Part shown: in pieces, positions 1 through 6,942 of the stretch
How positions within the stretch are numbered: the first letter of the stretch is position 1
Layout of the letters: every line of letters begins with the position of its first letter
From: an uncultured Oscillochloris sp.
GTDB lineage: Bacteria > Chloroflexota > Chloroflexia > Chloroflexales > Chloroflexaceae
Assembly (NCBI GenBank): GCA_903877945.1
Contig: CAIRFY010000234.1
Span: 1-10,465, forward strand
DNA: 10,465 nucleotides
Direction of reading: 5' to 3'
Translations under genes and position numbers: made by a program
Notes under the pieces: model-generated
Told to the model about the DNA's origin: nothing
Database searches by the model: none
The model's input: the letters and a program-made list of their open reading frames with translations, nothing else

Positions 1-29
1 AAGGTCGTAGGCGTTGGCCGATGCACCCG

Positions 30-140
30 CTGCCGGGTTCGCCCGGCAGGGCACCCGTAAACGTGCCGTACTGCTCGGATGCCGACTCGTCGGTAGCGCC
101 AGAGCAAAGCCCCCGCCTTTAGGCGGGTGGTGGTTTACTA
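30..140 (+). mobile_element. Possible right end / guide-RNA scaffold of an IS200/IS605-type (TnpB) element
   Basis: Four stem-loops follow one another. CTGCCGGG/CCCGGCAG (30-49) is a perfect 8-bp stem with a TTCG loop. GGCAC/GTGCC spans 50-67, CCGA/TCGG lies near 83-94, and CCCGCC-TTTA-GGCGGG spans 112-127, followed by GTGGTGGTTTAC. The last hairpin and its tail resemble the transposon right ends of IS200/IS605 elements that carry only tnpB. There the 3' end of the gene overlaps a structured guide (omega) RNA. The plus-strand frame beginning at position 3 stays open until a TAG inside the last hairpin (120-122), which could be the tail of a tnpB lying upstream of the window. No catalytic TnpB residues are visible, so this rests on structure and resemblance alone. 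It could equally be an unrelated hairpin cluster or a solo element end. Confidence 0.35.
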
Positions 141-190
141 CGCCAACCTGTCTAGCGGCTGACACTTCTGTTATGGTTTGGGCGGTGCCC

Positions 191-1426
191 CTACCCATCA
201 CTCCAACTCCAGCGGTGCGGGATCATCATGATGCCGTATTGATCAGATAGGCTGTCGCTCTGGACCACCAGCGGGTAGAGCCGGTCGTGCATATCGAAGG
301 TATGCAGCATGGCCGAGTCGACAACGGCGGCGCTCACCCGATAAGCTCCATTGAGCAGCGGCAGCGTGGGGATGTGATAGTCCACGTATCCCTTGCCTTC
401 AATACGCGCAATCGAGAATTTGTCGAAAGCGGTGTTCGGCCCGCTCAACCAGATCCCGTTCTCGTGGTGAATGCCGATCCCAAACACTGGCCCATCAACG
501 GGCGTGTGCGCGTCGTAGTGCAAACGGATCGTCAGTGGGGCGTGAGTCTGGAAGGTGACCTGCTCCGTGCCGAGTGCGTCGAGCAACTGGACTCGGGTGA
601 TCTCCACCTCACGCGAGCCACGGCGGAAGGGGTTGATCTCGCTCTCGCTCGGCGTGTCGCCCTTGGCGACGGCGAGCCGCTCGCCCTCGTGGCGGTTCAC
701 ATCGGCCAAGTAGGCATCGATCACTGCGCCCGCCGGGCCGCTGGCCCGCATGATGCCGTGGTCGAGCCAGACGGCCACATCGCAGAGTGAGCGCACCACA
801 TCAAGGGCGTGCGAGACGAAGATGATCGTCTTGTTGGCGCGGCGGAAGCCGTAGATCCGCTCCATACACTTGCGCTGGAATGCCTCGTCGCCCACAGCCA
901 ACACCTCGTCGGTGATCAGGATGTCGGGGTCTACGGCGGTAGCCACAGCGAAGGCCAGGCGCGTGTACATGCCCGACGAGTAGTGCTTGATCTCGGTGTC
1001 GATAAAGTCACCAATATCGGCGAAGGCGGCGATCTCGGGCAGCTTGGCGGTCATCTCGGCGCGCCCCAGGCCCATCAGCGAGCCGTAGAGGAAGATATTC
1101 TCGCGGCCCGAGAGCTCGGGGTGAAAGCCGCTGCCCAACTCCAGCAGGGCGGCGATCCGCCCGCGTGTGTAGACCTGGCCGCTGGTCGGCTCCAGAATGC
1201 GGGTCATCAGCTTCAGCACCGTACTCTTGCCCGCGCCGTTATGTCCCACCAGGCCCAGGCTCTGGCCCTGCTTCACGGCGAAGCTCACATCGCGTGCGGC
1301 CCAGAACTCCTCGCCGGGAGGGCGGCGGCTGAGCATCCCGGCCACCCGCTCTTGGATGGTGTCGCGGCGCTCGCGGTGCAGGATGAAGCGCTTGGAGACG
1401 TTGGCAAACTCGATTACTGGTGTCAT
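191..1426 (-). CDS. Wzt-like ABC transporter ATP-binding protein with C-terminal carbohydrate-binding region
   Basis: This is the cytoplasmic ATPase of a polysaccharide exporter, 411 aa. The N-terminal ABC domain has Walker A GHNGAGKST at residues 61-69, the signature YSSGM at 149-153, Walker B ending in D173-E174, and the switch histidine H206. The divergent signature (SSGM rather than LSGGQ) is typical of the Wzt/TagH/KpsT branch. Residues from about 265 to 405 form a second, beta-rich region matching the position and length of Wzt_C, which in known O-antigen systems binds the non-reducing end of the glycan. Plain KpsT/TagH ATPases of about 220-260 aa lack it. Its ATG overlaps the stop of the permease gene (ATGA, 1423-1426) and is preceded by GGGGAGGAG (1429-1437), so translational coupling is likely. 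The substrate (O-antigen-like glycan, teichoic acid or other) cannot be read from the sequence. Confidence 0.93.
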   Translation of the reverse strand: MTPVIEFANVSKRFILHRERRDTIQERVAGMLSRRPPGEEFWAARDVSFAVKQGQSLGLVGHNGAGKSTVLKLMTRILEPTSGQVYTRGRIAALLELGSGFHPELSGRENIFLYGSLMGLGRAEMTAKLPEIAAFADIGDFIDTEIKHYSSGMYTRLAFAVATAVDPDILITDEVLAVGDEAFQRKCMERIYGFRRANKTIIFVSHALDVVRSLCDVAVWLDHGIMRASGPAGAVIDAYLADVNRHEGERLAVAKGDTPSESEINPFRRGSREVEITRVQLLDALGTEQVTFQTHAPLTIRLHYDAHTPVDGPVFGIGIHHENGIWLSGPNTAFDKFSIARIEGKGYVDYHIPTLPLLNGAYRVSAAVVDSAMLHTFDMHDRLYPLVVQSDSLSDQYGIMMIPHRWSWSDG

Positions 1427-3297
1427 ATCTCCTCCCCAAATCGCCCGCTGCTGCGCTCGAAGGCCCAGTAGCCCGCCACCAGGATGACCAGGGCCATCAC
1501 GCTGACCCGCAGTAGGCTAGAGAGGGCCGGCACGCCGGGGGTGGGGATCTGGCCGACGACGACGGCGGAGCCGTAGATCGACTCGCGGTAGAACTCGATC
1601 AGCGAGGCCATCGGGTTGAGCCAGCGGATTATGTACACCATCAGCCCGTCGCCGAAGTTGCTCAGCGGGTAGATCACGGGGGTCAGGAAGAACCAGATGT
1701 TGATCACAATGCCCACGAGATGCACCATATCGCGGAAGAAGACCGCTACCGCGCCCAGCAGCATGGACACCCCGGCCAGCATCACCGTCTGGATGAGGAT
1801 CAGCACCGGCAGGTAGACGAAGCTCCAGGCCACGTTCAGGTGGCCCATGGTGGTGAGTTGCACCAAAACGATGACGACGAGCATCATTGGCAGCGAGAGT
1901 ACAAAGTTGGTCAGGCTGGAGAAGACGCTCACCAGGGGCAGGACTTCACGCGGGAAGTAGACTTTTTTGATCAGGGCGGCACCATCGATGACGCTGCGCG
2001 TGCCATTCATCACCGACTCAGCGGCGTAGTTCCAGGGCAGCAGGCCAACAATGATGAAGACCGGGTACTGGGCGATGCCGCTGGGCATCAGCACGCTGAA
2101 CACCACCACATAGACCAGCATCATGCCCAGGGGGGCCAACTGAGTCCACAGGTAGCCGAGGGCGCTGGCCTTATAGCGTGAGCGTAGGTCGCGCAGCACC
2201 AGGTTGCGGATCAGCTCACGGTAGCGCCAGATCTCCTCGGCCTTGGCCATCAGGTGGGCGCTGCGGTTTACGGCCACGCCTGCGCCGCCGAAGACGAGGC
2301 CGAGGAGGGCAGCCAGGCCGATCAGTTCGGGGATGTGGCGCGGCTCGGGGGCGGCGGGCAGCCCGGCGGGGATGCGCCTGGCCGCGCCGGGGGCGTCTAC
2401 GTCGAAGCGTGCGCCCTGGACACGGAGCATATACTGGAGGGCCGCGTTGATCGTGCGCAGCCGGGATACGTCGCGGTCGCGGGCGTCACGTTCGGCACCA
2501 GCCTGCGTGACCGTTTTGGCGCAGGCGACCAGGGCGGCCTCGCGGGCGGGCAGACCAGCGCTAGTGCAGAGCGCGTCGAGGGTGGCGTTGCGCGTGTTGA
2601 TCGCGAAGCGCCAGAGGTCGTAGCGCGACTCCAGGGCGCGGGCGAGGTCGAGTTGCTCTTCAAGAGGAAGGGTCGCCACATCACGTGAGGTCGAGACCGG
2701 CTCCAGTTCACGCGACATGGGGAATGCCTGGGTGCGGATGATCTCGCGCAGCAGCAGGTCGAAGGGGCCGGGCGCGGCGGTACGCTGGTCAAGCGAGAGC
2801 CAGAGTTCCCAGCCGAGCAGATTGCGCAGGATCTCGCGCCCACCGGCGGCGCGCACCTGACGGGCGAGTTCGGTGGCTCCCGCATTAGCCAGAGACTGAG
2901 CCTCGGCGGCGGTGGGGGCCACCCCACGCACCAGCACCGTACCCTGGGCGGCAGGGAGATACTGCACCAGGAAACTCGGCAGACCGAAGCGCAACTCGCG
3001 GCGGGCTAAGGCGTCCTGGCGCAGGGTCTCCAGGGCATCGCTCACCGCCACATCTAGCCCCGTGCGGCCAGGAGCCACCGGGCTATAAAGCCCACCGTAG
3101 CGCCCCAGGTCAAACTGCGTCTCAGCAGTGGCGTAGTAGATCACGGGCTGCGAGAGGACACGCGGCGCCGCCACGGCCAGGGCACCGATCACGCAGAGCA
3201 GCACCCAGAGCCAGGGAAGAAATGGTGAGTTGAGGATGGTGAAGATCGCATTGGACAACGCCCAATGGGTGTTGGTTTTTTTTACGGTATTAGGCAT
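1423..3297 (-). CDS. Fusion of a Wzz-like chain-length domain to a Wzm-like ABC-2 polysaccharide permease
   Basis: A 624-aa inner-membrane protein, over twice the usual 260-280 aa of Wzm permeases. Residues 27-45 form a first membrane segment. Residues about 50-320 are a predominantly helical extracytoplasmic region. A proline-rich stretch (310-320) leads into a second membrane segment (323-343). This TM-domain-Pro-TM order is that of Wzz/PCP chain-length regulators. From about 353 a typical ABC-2 permease begins (RDLRSRYK at 369-376), with about six hydrophobic segments between 381 and 613, and motifs such as KKVYFPRE (444-451) and LTPVIYP (538-544). Topology is consistent: two N-terminal segments would leave the permease start in the cytoplasm. 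M350 is preceded by CGCCCACCTG, with no ribosome-binding site, so a separate permease start there is unlikely. It overlaps the Wzt-like gene by 4 bp. The annotated ATG lies inside the end of a palindromic repeat and has no clear ribosome-binding site, so the true start is uncertain (TTG at codon 14 is an alternative). Confidence 0.85.
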   Translation of the reverse strand: MPNTVKKTNTHWALSNAIFTILNSPFLPWLWVLLCVIGALAVAAPRVLSQPVIYYATAETQFDLGRYGGLYSPVAPGRTGLDVAVSDALETLRQDALARRELRFGLPSFLVQYLPAAQGTVLVRGVAPTAAEAQSLANAGATELARQVRAAGGREILRNLLGWELWLSLDQRTAAPGPFDLLLREIIRTQAFPMSRELEPVSTSRDVATLPLEEQLDLARALESRYDLWRFAINTRNATLDALCTSAGLPAREAALVACAKTVTQAGAERDARDRDVSRLRTINAALQYMLRVQGARFDVDAPGAARRIPAGLPAAPEPRHIPELIGLAALLGLVFGGAGVAVNRSAHLMAKAEEIWRYRELIRNLVLRDLRSRYKASALGYLWTQLAPLGMMLVYVVVFSVLMPSGIAQYPVFIIVGLLPWNYAAESVMNGTRSVIDGAALIKKVYFPREVLPLVSVFSSLTNFVLSLPMMLVVIVLVQLTTMGHLNVAWSFVYLPVLILIQTVMLAGVSMLLGAVAVFFRDMVHLVGIVINIWFFLTPVIYPLSNFGDGLMVYIIRWLNPMASLIEFYRESIYGSAVVVGQIPTPGVPALSSLLRVSVMALVILVAGYWAFERSSGRFGEEI

Positions 3298-3498
3298 GTT
3301 TCAGATTGCAGATTTTAGATTGCGGATTTGCCGCAACAGGATGCGGTGCATTAGACAAGGTTCAAAATGGGTACATTCAGCGTAACAGTTCTGCGAAGAT
3401 GCGTGAGGCGATGAGGCGATTAATCGCACCACACGTTCTTTGCGGCTTTGCGGCTTTGCGTGAGATCGCTGAACTGTAAAGCTGGATTGAAACATGCC
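3293..3498. mobile_element. MITE-like palindromic element, TTA target duplication (composite copy)
   Basis: The ends are GGCATGTTTCAG (3293-3304) and TTGAAACATGCC (3487-3498), flanked by TTA on both sides (3290-3292 and 3499-3501). The copy looks composite. A second left end, GACAAGGTTCAAAATGGG, begins at 3354 after another TTA (3351-3353) and continues into a segment nearly identical to the left end of the element at 10075. Thus 3354-3498 (145 bp) could be one complete insertion, and 3293-3353 a fragment of another. The core holds GAGGCGATGAGGCGATTAATCGC on the left and repeated GCAAAGCC units (minus strand) on the right. Open frames through it (for example 3301-3495 minus) look like repeat translation, not a gene. 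It fills the 228-bp gap between the deacetylase and the fusion gene. Confidence 0.7.
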
Positions 3499-3525
3499 TT
3501 AGCCCCAACAAGGCATGGATCATGC

Positions 3526-5346
3526 TCAGTTCTCAATGCTCATTTCAATTGATTGCCCCGCGCCCAGATCAATGGTGACCGTGTCTGCCTGAAGCGACAG
3601 GTCATCGGCGGCGATACGCACCCGGCTAGTGCCGGGGGGCAGTTGCAGGCTCAGACCAACCAAATCCGCCGGGCTCGGGTTGCTCACCTGGTAGTGCCCA
3701 TCCGGCAGAGCTGTGATCTGTACCTGGGATACGGCGCGCTGCCAGGCGGCGATCTGGCTGAAGGGCGCCACCCAGACGGCGGGGTTCTCGGCGGCGCGGC
3801 GCACCACGCGCTGCCAGGCGGCGATCTGCTCGGGCGACGTGACCTCCTCGGTGTGCGCCCAGATGTCGATCATACCGCCCTGTGCGATGGCTCGCTTGAT
3901 CTGACTCAGGGCCAGGTCGGCCCGCTCAGGTTTCAGGTAAAAGTCCGGGCATGCCAGGATGCGGCCCTCGCGGCCAGGCACCCAGCGGCAGCGCGAGTCG
4001 GCCACCAGGCCCGCGCTATCGAGCGGGAAGAGGTTGTATTGAGCCTGGTCGCTCAGGCGGGTCACCGCCACGATCCCGGCCTGCTCCAGCGTGTCCCAGT
4101 CGCTGTCGCTCAGCCCCGAACTGCTGCTCCAGGGGAAGGCGATGGCGTGGGCGGGCGGCACCCCGCGCTCGGCGGCAACCTCGTTCCAGGTCGTCAGATC
4201 GGCCTGCCATGTGGCGGCCCCCACATACCCGCCGAAAAAATGGCTAAACGTGTGGCTCTGGATCTCGTGGCCCGCGTCCAGCAGCCTCGATACCAGATCA
4301 CCAAAATACCAGGCCGGGTCGGACTGCACCGTGCCGTAGGGGTCGTCGGCGAACCAGGGCGTCGTCGTCCAGCGCTCGGATGTCCAGCCGTTGGCCGTGG
4401 TCGCCCATGCGCTGAAGGTAGGATTATTCAGGAAGCTGCGCCGCTCGCGGTTGCCGAGCAAGAAGTTGTAGCCGGTGGCGAAGTAGGTGGCGCGCACGTG
4501 GGAGGGCTGGAAGATCGCCAGCGTATTCGTAATCCCCTCGCGCATCCGCAGCGCACGTTGCAGGTAATCCTGGTTGACGTTGGGGTCGTTCACTGAGCGC
4601 GAGTGAACCAGGCCGCCCATCGCGGTCTCCCAGTCGAAGGTAAAGGCCACGGCGGCCTTATGCCCGCCGGGCCAGGGCAGCACCTGAGGAAACAGCGGGG
4701 GCAGCGTGCGCTCCGGGAAGTCTGCCATCAGATCCGCGCCACCTGCGCGCACGTGCATCGCATCGAGATAGATCCGGTCGTCGGAGGTTGGCTCGATCCG
4801 CACGGCGAGGGCGGCGGCGTTGGGCGGGGAGGTGAAGCTGCCCCGGATCGGCGACCAATCGCGGGTAGCGGGCGTCCAGAGCCGCACTGGCTGCCAGGGG
4901 GACTCGTTGGCGAGCAACGCAGCCCCGGCGGCGTCGGCCCAGCGGAAGACCACGCGCACGCGGGTGGTCGAGTCAAGGGGCGAGTCACTCAGGGCGAAGC
5001 CGCTGAAGCAGTAGCGCTGACCAGGGACAACCGGCACAGGCGGAGTCTGGGCGTAGTTAGCGATGCCGATCAACTGGAGCGCCCGCCCGTTGCCGTCAAG
5101 GTCGAAGCCCTGGCCATCCACGGCGGGGCCGCGTAGCTGCACGCCGCCCGCCCCCCTGGCCCAGCCGACGGGCATGCCGGGGGTGTCACCAGAGTCGGCC
5201 AGCGTGGCGTTGGGGAGCAACTCGCCCGCAAGCAGCGGCACATAGGCACAGCGATCAACTCGCTGCCGTATAAAGATCAGCACGCCCAGAACGCCGACAA
5301 AAACCGAGAGGATCGTGGCAGCGAAGAGCAGTCGTCGTGGGAGCAT
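3526..5346 (-). CDS. Membrane-anchored NodB-type polysaccharide deacetylase
   Basis: A 606-aa protein predicted to sit outside the cytoplasmic membrane. Residues 6-26 form an uncleaved-looking signal anchor after MLPRR. Residues about 40-200 are a beta-rich region like those of carbohydrate-binding modules. The NodB domain spans about 225-530. Motif 1 is TFDWE (236-240, presumed catalytic base/metal ligand D238). Motif 2 is HTFSH (365-369, metal-binding histidines). Motif 3 is weakly recognisable at FPW (404-406), and H498 lies in a motif-5-like position. Members of this family remove N- or O-acetyl groups from glycans. Motif 3 lacks the usual arginine, and an insertion of roughly 60 residues (290-350) separates motifs 1 and 2, so substrate and even activity are uncertain. 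The last ~70 residues form a small beta-rich tail. No strong ribosome-binding site precedes the ATG, but the start gives a sensible anchor. It lies between the glycosyltransferase and exporter genes, all on the minus strand. Confidence 0.88.
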   Translation of the reverse strand: MLPRRLLFAATILSVFVGVLGVLIFIRQRVDRCAYVPLLAGELLPNATLADSGDTPGMPVGWARGAGGVQLRGPAVDGQGFDLDGNGRALQLIGIANYAQTPPVPVVPGQRYCFSGFALSDSPLDSTTRVRVVFRWADAAGAALLANESPWQPVRLWTPATRDWSPIRGSFTSPPNAAALAVRIEPTSDDRIYLDAMHVRAGGADLMADFPERTLPPLFPQVLPWPGGHKAAVAFTFDWETAMGGLVHSRSVNDPNVNQDYLQRALRMREGITNTLAIFQPSHVRATYFATGYNFLLGNRERRSFLNNPTFSAWATTANGWTSERWTTTPWFADDPYGTVQSDPAWYFGDLVSRLLDAGHEIQSHTFSHFFGGYVGAATWQADLTTWNEVAAERGVPPAHAIAFPWSSSSGLSDSDWDTLEQAGIVAVTRLSDQAQYNLFPLDSAGLVADSRCRWVPGREGRILACPDFYLKPERADLALSQIKRAIAQGGMIDIWAHTEEVTSPEQIAAWQRVVRRAAENPAVWVAPFSQIAAWQRAVSQVQITALPDGHYQVSNPSPADLVGLSLQLPPGTSRVRIAADDLSLQADTVTIDLGAGQSIEMSIEN

Positions 5347-5435
5347 CGATCACTACAGTAGGTGGAGTGGTATCAAAGCGCCACATTGTATCATACCTCA
5401 ACCCTCACCTCCTTGCTCCAATACTTTTCACATAA

Positions 5436-5596
5436 GACATGGTTTCAAGTGCCAGGTTTCAGCTTTACAGTGTGGCGAGGAGGCGAGGAGGCGAGGAGGC
5501 GATGTGGCGATGTGGCGATGCTATCGCATCCTCGCGTCCTCGCGTCCTCGCCTCCTCGCGTCTCCGCCACACTGTAAAGCTGTTCTGAACCATGTC
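5436..5596. mobile_element. MITE-like palindromic element, TAA target duplication
   Basis: The element is 161 bp, starting GACATGGTTTCA and ending GAACCATGTC, with TAA immediately outside both ends (5433-5435 and 5597-5599). A perfect 17-bp inverted repeat AGCTTTACAGTGTGGCG lies at 5461-5477, with its complement at 5565-5581. Between the arms is a short-repeat core: GGCGAGGA units, then GGCGATGT units, on the left, answered by CCTCGCGT-type units on the right. The left end carries about 11 extra bases compared with the right. No coding potential is credible. It lies about 90 bp upstream of the deacetylase start. Confidence 0.75.
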
Positions 5597-5616
5597 TAAG
5601 CCGATTTATGCCGACC

Positions 5617-5680
5617 TTGCCCCCTCACCCCCTGCCCCTCTCCCTCACGGGGAGAGGGGGCTGGGGGGTGAGGGGGGCAA
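5617..5680. repeat. C-rich/G-rich near-perfect inverted repeat (64 bp)
   Basis: The arm starting TTGCCCCCTCACCCCC pairs, with small bulges, to the arm ending GGTGAGGGGGGCAA; the loop is around CTCACG. The sequence at 5622-5659 (38 bp) is identical to 6783-6820, and 5650-5674 (25 bp) is identical to 6864-6888. It begins 4 bp beyond the glycosyltransferase stop codon, so it would form a strong hairpin at the 3' end of that transcript. No T-run follows on the minus strand, so a classical intrinsic terminator is not supported. C-rich/G-rich palindromes of this composition are common intergenic repeats in many GC-rich bacteria. Confidence 0.85.
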
Positions 5681-5684
5681 TAGC

Positions 5685-6425
5685 CTAACATTGCAACAGC
5701 CCTGCCCCGCGCCGCTCGTAGCTGCGGGCGATCTCGTGGGGCGAGACGCCAACAAGGTACTGGAGCCACAGCCAGAAGTCGTGGAGCAGTTGCTCGATCA
5801 CCCCGTTCTCACGGAAGCGCCGTGCTGAGGTGACAACCTCGGCGGGTACCACGTGGATGTCCGTGAGCACACGGGCCAACTCAAAGAGGCGCACATCCTC
5901 AAAGAGTGGCCAGTCCGGGAAGCCGCCGATCCGCTCAAACAGGTCGCGCCTGATCACAATACCCTGGTCGCCGTAGCTGGTGAGCAGCGAGTCGTACCAC
6001 ATCAGGCGGGCGGCGATGTCGAGCAGCCCGTCGCGTGTGTCGAAGCTCAAGCGAAACTTGGCGACCTCAATGGTCGGATCGGCCAATAACGTGCGCAGGA
6101 TACCGAACGCATCGGCGGGCAGCGCCGTGTCGGCGTGAAGAAAGACCAGCGTCTCGCCCGAGGCACGGGCGGCCCCCGCGTTACACTGCGGGCCACGTCC
6201 ACGTGGGCCGCGCACCACCATCGCGCCCGCGCCCGCAGCCAGATCGACCGTGCGGTCGCTGCTGCCCCCGTCGGCGACAATCACCTCTACGTCAGGGTCA
6301 AGGGCGCGCACGGCGGCCACGCAGCCCGCGATCTCCGCCTCTTCGTTCAGGGCTGGGATGATCACACTGAAGCTTGTGACACTCCGCAGGGGTTGAAACC
6401 CCACGGCTTCTCGTGACTCGCTCAT
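5685..6425 (-). CDS. Family 2 glycosyltransferase, TIGR04283-like
   Basis: A 246-aa cytoplasmic or membrane-associated GT-A fold transferase. FSVIIPALNEE (19-29) opens the nucleotide-binding fold. DGGSSD (52-57) and HADT (97-100, the DXD-like metal/nucleotide site) follow, then YGDQG (151-155) and the acidic pair E176-D177. The arginine/glycine-rich stretch (RGPRGRGPQCNAGAA, 72-86) followed by FLHADT is characteristic of the TIGR04283 group, often called selenodomain-associated transferase 2, whose acceptor is generally unknown. Length is close to that family's norm. The start has GAGG eight bases upstream. It is the first of the minus-strand surface-glycan genes, but 338 bp of repeats separate it from the deacetylase, so co-transcription is not assured. 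Confidence 0.9.
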   Translation of the reverse strand: MSESREAVGFQPLRSVTSFSVIIPALNEEAEIAGCVAAVRALDPDVEVIVADGGSSDRTVDLAAGAGAMVVRGPRGRGPQCNAGAARASGETLVFLHADTALPADAFGILRTLLADPTIEVAKFRLSFDTRDGLLDIAARLMWYDSLLTSYGDQGIVIRRDLFERIGGFPDWPLFEDVRLFELARVLTDIHVVPAEVVTSARRFRENGVIEQLLHDFWLWLQYLVGVSPHEIARSYERRGAGLLQC

Positions 6426-6743
6426 AGCGATACCTCACGAGCTACATGCGCTGTGTCGAGCGAACGACGGCGGAAATCCGCCGATACGTGTACCCCAGGT
6501 GCTCGCTCACTCAGTTTTACGCTCGCAGATCCTCCCGCGAGCAACTGGCAACTGATAGGTTGGAAAGGTGCTGACTCAGATCGCGTACGTGCGCCCTTGG
6601 TGTGCGTGCGAGCGGAGAACCAACAGAACAAGTGTATCATAGACCGTCCTTTTCTGCAAGCGGAAGCCATAAACGGCGTGTTCACTGTTCTGGCTAAAGC
6701 CAGCGAGAAACCCGCCTCACCGCTCGGTTAAAGCAAGGCGGCT
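6426..6743. other. Intergenic region upstream of the glycosyltransferase; small hairpins only
   Basis: I see no convincing gene. Small perfect inverted repeats are CGGCGGA-AA-TCCGCCG (6468-6483), GCTCGC/GCGAGC (6521-6542), CTGGCT-AA-AGCCAG (6690-6703) and GCAAG-GCGG-CTTGC (6733-6746). On the minus strand TATGATACA (complement of 6633-6641) could be a -10 element for the glycosyltransferase, about 210 bp upstream. The same 9-mer occurs about 40 bp upstream of the deacetylase start (complement of 5387-5395). Neither has a good -35 at normal spacing. Confidence 0.5.
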
Positions 6744-6755
6744 TGCGGTATTGCC

Positions 6756-6921
6756 CAGGGCATGTGCAAAGTCGCCCTCCGGCCCTCACCCCCTGCCCCT
6801 CTCCCTCACGGGGAGAGGGGAGATTCCGCAGCAGGATGCCTCCGACTCCCCCTCTCCCGTTCAGGGAGAGGGGGCTGGGGGGTGAGGGCTGCCCGGCGAT
6901 CACACGACTTTGCACATGCCC
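6756..6921. mobile_element. MITE-like element with 16-bp terminal inverted repeats and 12-bp flanking direct repeats
   Basis: Terminal inverted repeats GGGCATGTGCAAAGTC (6758-6773) and GACTTTGCACATGCCC (6906-6921) match perfectly. The 12-bp sequence TGCGGTATTGCC flanks the unit directly on both sides (6744-6755 and 6922-6933), as a target-site duplication would. Inside are a C-rich arm (6783-6820) and a G-rich arm (6864-6888) identical to parts of the repeat at 5617-5680. They are separated here by about 43 bp containing a second G/C-rich half-palindrome. No coding sequence is present. The right direct repeat ends 9 bp before the -35 of the marR promoter, so the insertion may influence that promoter. 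Confidence 0.7.
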
Positions 6922-6942
6922 TGCGGTATTGCCACATTGTTC

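Noticed and set aside
287..1471. Plus-strand open frames opposite the wzt-like gene (287-790 and 809-1471)
   Set aside because: They are antisense shadows of a clear ABC ATPase, with no motifs of their own.
2248..2250. Separate Wzm gene starting at M350 of the fusion
   Set aside because: There is no ribosome-binding site ahead of it, and the frame is uninterrupted with consistent membrane topology upstream.
3301..3495. 64-codon minus-strand frame (HAKPQSRKE-type peptide)
   Set aside because: It lies wholly within the palindromic element. Such peptides are translations of widespread GCAAAGCC-type repeats, not proteins.
5471..5520. Short tandem GGCGA-type units as a CRISPR array
   Set aside because: Units are 7-9 bp with no unique spacers, and the whole is palindromic. 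This does not fit CRISPR repeat-spacer structure.
5617..5680. Intrinsic terminator for the glycosyltransferase gene
   Set aside because: The stem is strong but no T-run follows on the transcribed strand, and the same module recurs inside another repeat element, so it is called a repeat.
6422..6685. 87-codon minus-strand frame overlapping the glycosyltransferase start
   Set aside because: It has no ribosome-binding site, domain or plausible composition, and it overlaps the leader of a well-supported gene.
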